NCBI GenBank assembly: GCA_937889485.1 | Contig: CALAPG010000329.1 | Location: 1 to 8,472, forward strand | Source: an uncultured Moraxella sp. | GTDB taxonomy: Bacteria > Pseudomonadota > Gammaproteobacteria > Pseudomonadales > Moraxellaceae | Direction: 5' to 3' | Length of the DNA stretch: 8,472 nucleotides | In this document: piece by piece, positions 8,026 to 8,472 of the stretch | Layout: the number at the start of each line of letters is the position of its first letter | How positions within the stretch are numbered: the first letter of the stretch is position 1 | Translations under genes and position numbers: made by a program | The notes under the pieces: model-generated | Database searches by the model: none | What the model was told of the DNA's origin: nothing | The model's input: only the letters and a program-made list of their open reading frames with translations

Positions 8026-8040
8026 TGGGCACGGGGTTTT
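8014..8040 (+). terminator. Terminator overlapping the copA stop codon
   Basis: AACCCC at 8014-8019 pairs with GGGGTT at 8033-8038, followed by TT. The same stretch contains a perfect 12-bp palindrome, CCCATTAATGGG at 8018-8029, that could fold instead. The left arm lies inside the last copA codons, before the TAA at 8023-8025. The T-run is short (four), so efficiency is uncertain. Confidence 0.6.
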
Positions 8041-8072
8041 GTCAACGTGAACTAAAAAAAATTGCTAAAACA

Positions 8073-8081
8073 TGCTATGAT
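8073..8081 (+). promoter_or_regulatory. eno promoter, extended -10 type
   Basis: TGC followed by TATGAT (TG at 8073-8074, hexamer 8076-8081) forms an extended -10 element like the one before kdsA (TGC-TATAGT). An A-rich stretch (8053-8060) lies at the -35 position instead of a clear hexamer. Transcription would start near 8088 and give a leader of about 70 bases. This lets eno be expressed independently of the copper operon upstream. Confidence 0.6.
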
Positions 8082-8117
8082 ATACCCCGTTTAACCCTTA
8101 TCAAACCTGCTCAATGA

Positions 8118-8472
<355 letters not shown>

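Overview
The window reads as a chromosomal segment of a gamma-proteobacterium, most likely of the Moraxellaceae (Moraxella/Faucicola/Psychrobacter group). The reasons are a moderately AT-rich Gram-negative sequence, a diderm porin, the LPS gene kdsA, and the pyrG-kdsA-eno neighbourhood that I recall from Acinetobacter and relatives. The genus is inference; no search was run.

Layout. 1-773: 3' part of an outer-membrane porin ending in a C-terminal Phe, followed by a hairpin terminator. 922-2550: pyrG (CTP synthase), with its own promoter candidate and terminator. 2651-3514: kdsA (KDO-8-phosphate synthase), preceded by an extended -10 promoter. A 214-bp gap (3515-3728) holds a possible RNA structure, a very good intrinsic terminator and a -10 box. 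3729-4022: a 97-aa protein resembling a heavy-metal-associated (HMA) domain but with no cysteine. 4074-4502 (minus strand): a CueR-type MerR regulator. 4656-5423: a copper-type lipoprotein with two DUF305 units. 5478-5690: a CopZ-like copper chaperone. 5755-8025: a CopA Cu(I) P1B-type ATPase. 8160-8472: start of eno (enolase), running off the window.

The copper genes form a self-contained module. CueR is transcribed divergently from the other three. A classic MerR-type promoter with an overlong 19-bp spacer and a centred dyad lies between them and points toward the lipoprotein, copZ and copA. The inferred logic is this: CueR senses Cu(I)/Ag(I) through Cys112 and Cys120 and activates the operon. 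CopZ carries Cu(I) in the cytoplasm, CopA exports it across the inner membrane, and the DUF305 lipoprotein binds copper on the periplasmic side. The module, with the Cys-less HMA-like gene beside it, separates kdsA from eno and is bounded by a kdsA-side terminator and a terminator overlapping the copA stop codon. Eno keeps its own promoter downstream.

The most interesting points are the tandem DUF305 lipoprotein with a His-rich linker, the cysteine-free HMA-like protein next to a copper operon, the placement of the cassette within the pyrG-kdsA-eno block, and several unexplained inverted repeats in the intergenic regions. No transposase, integrase, tRNA, rRNA or CRISPR array was seen.
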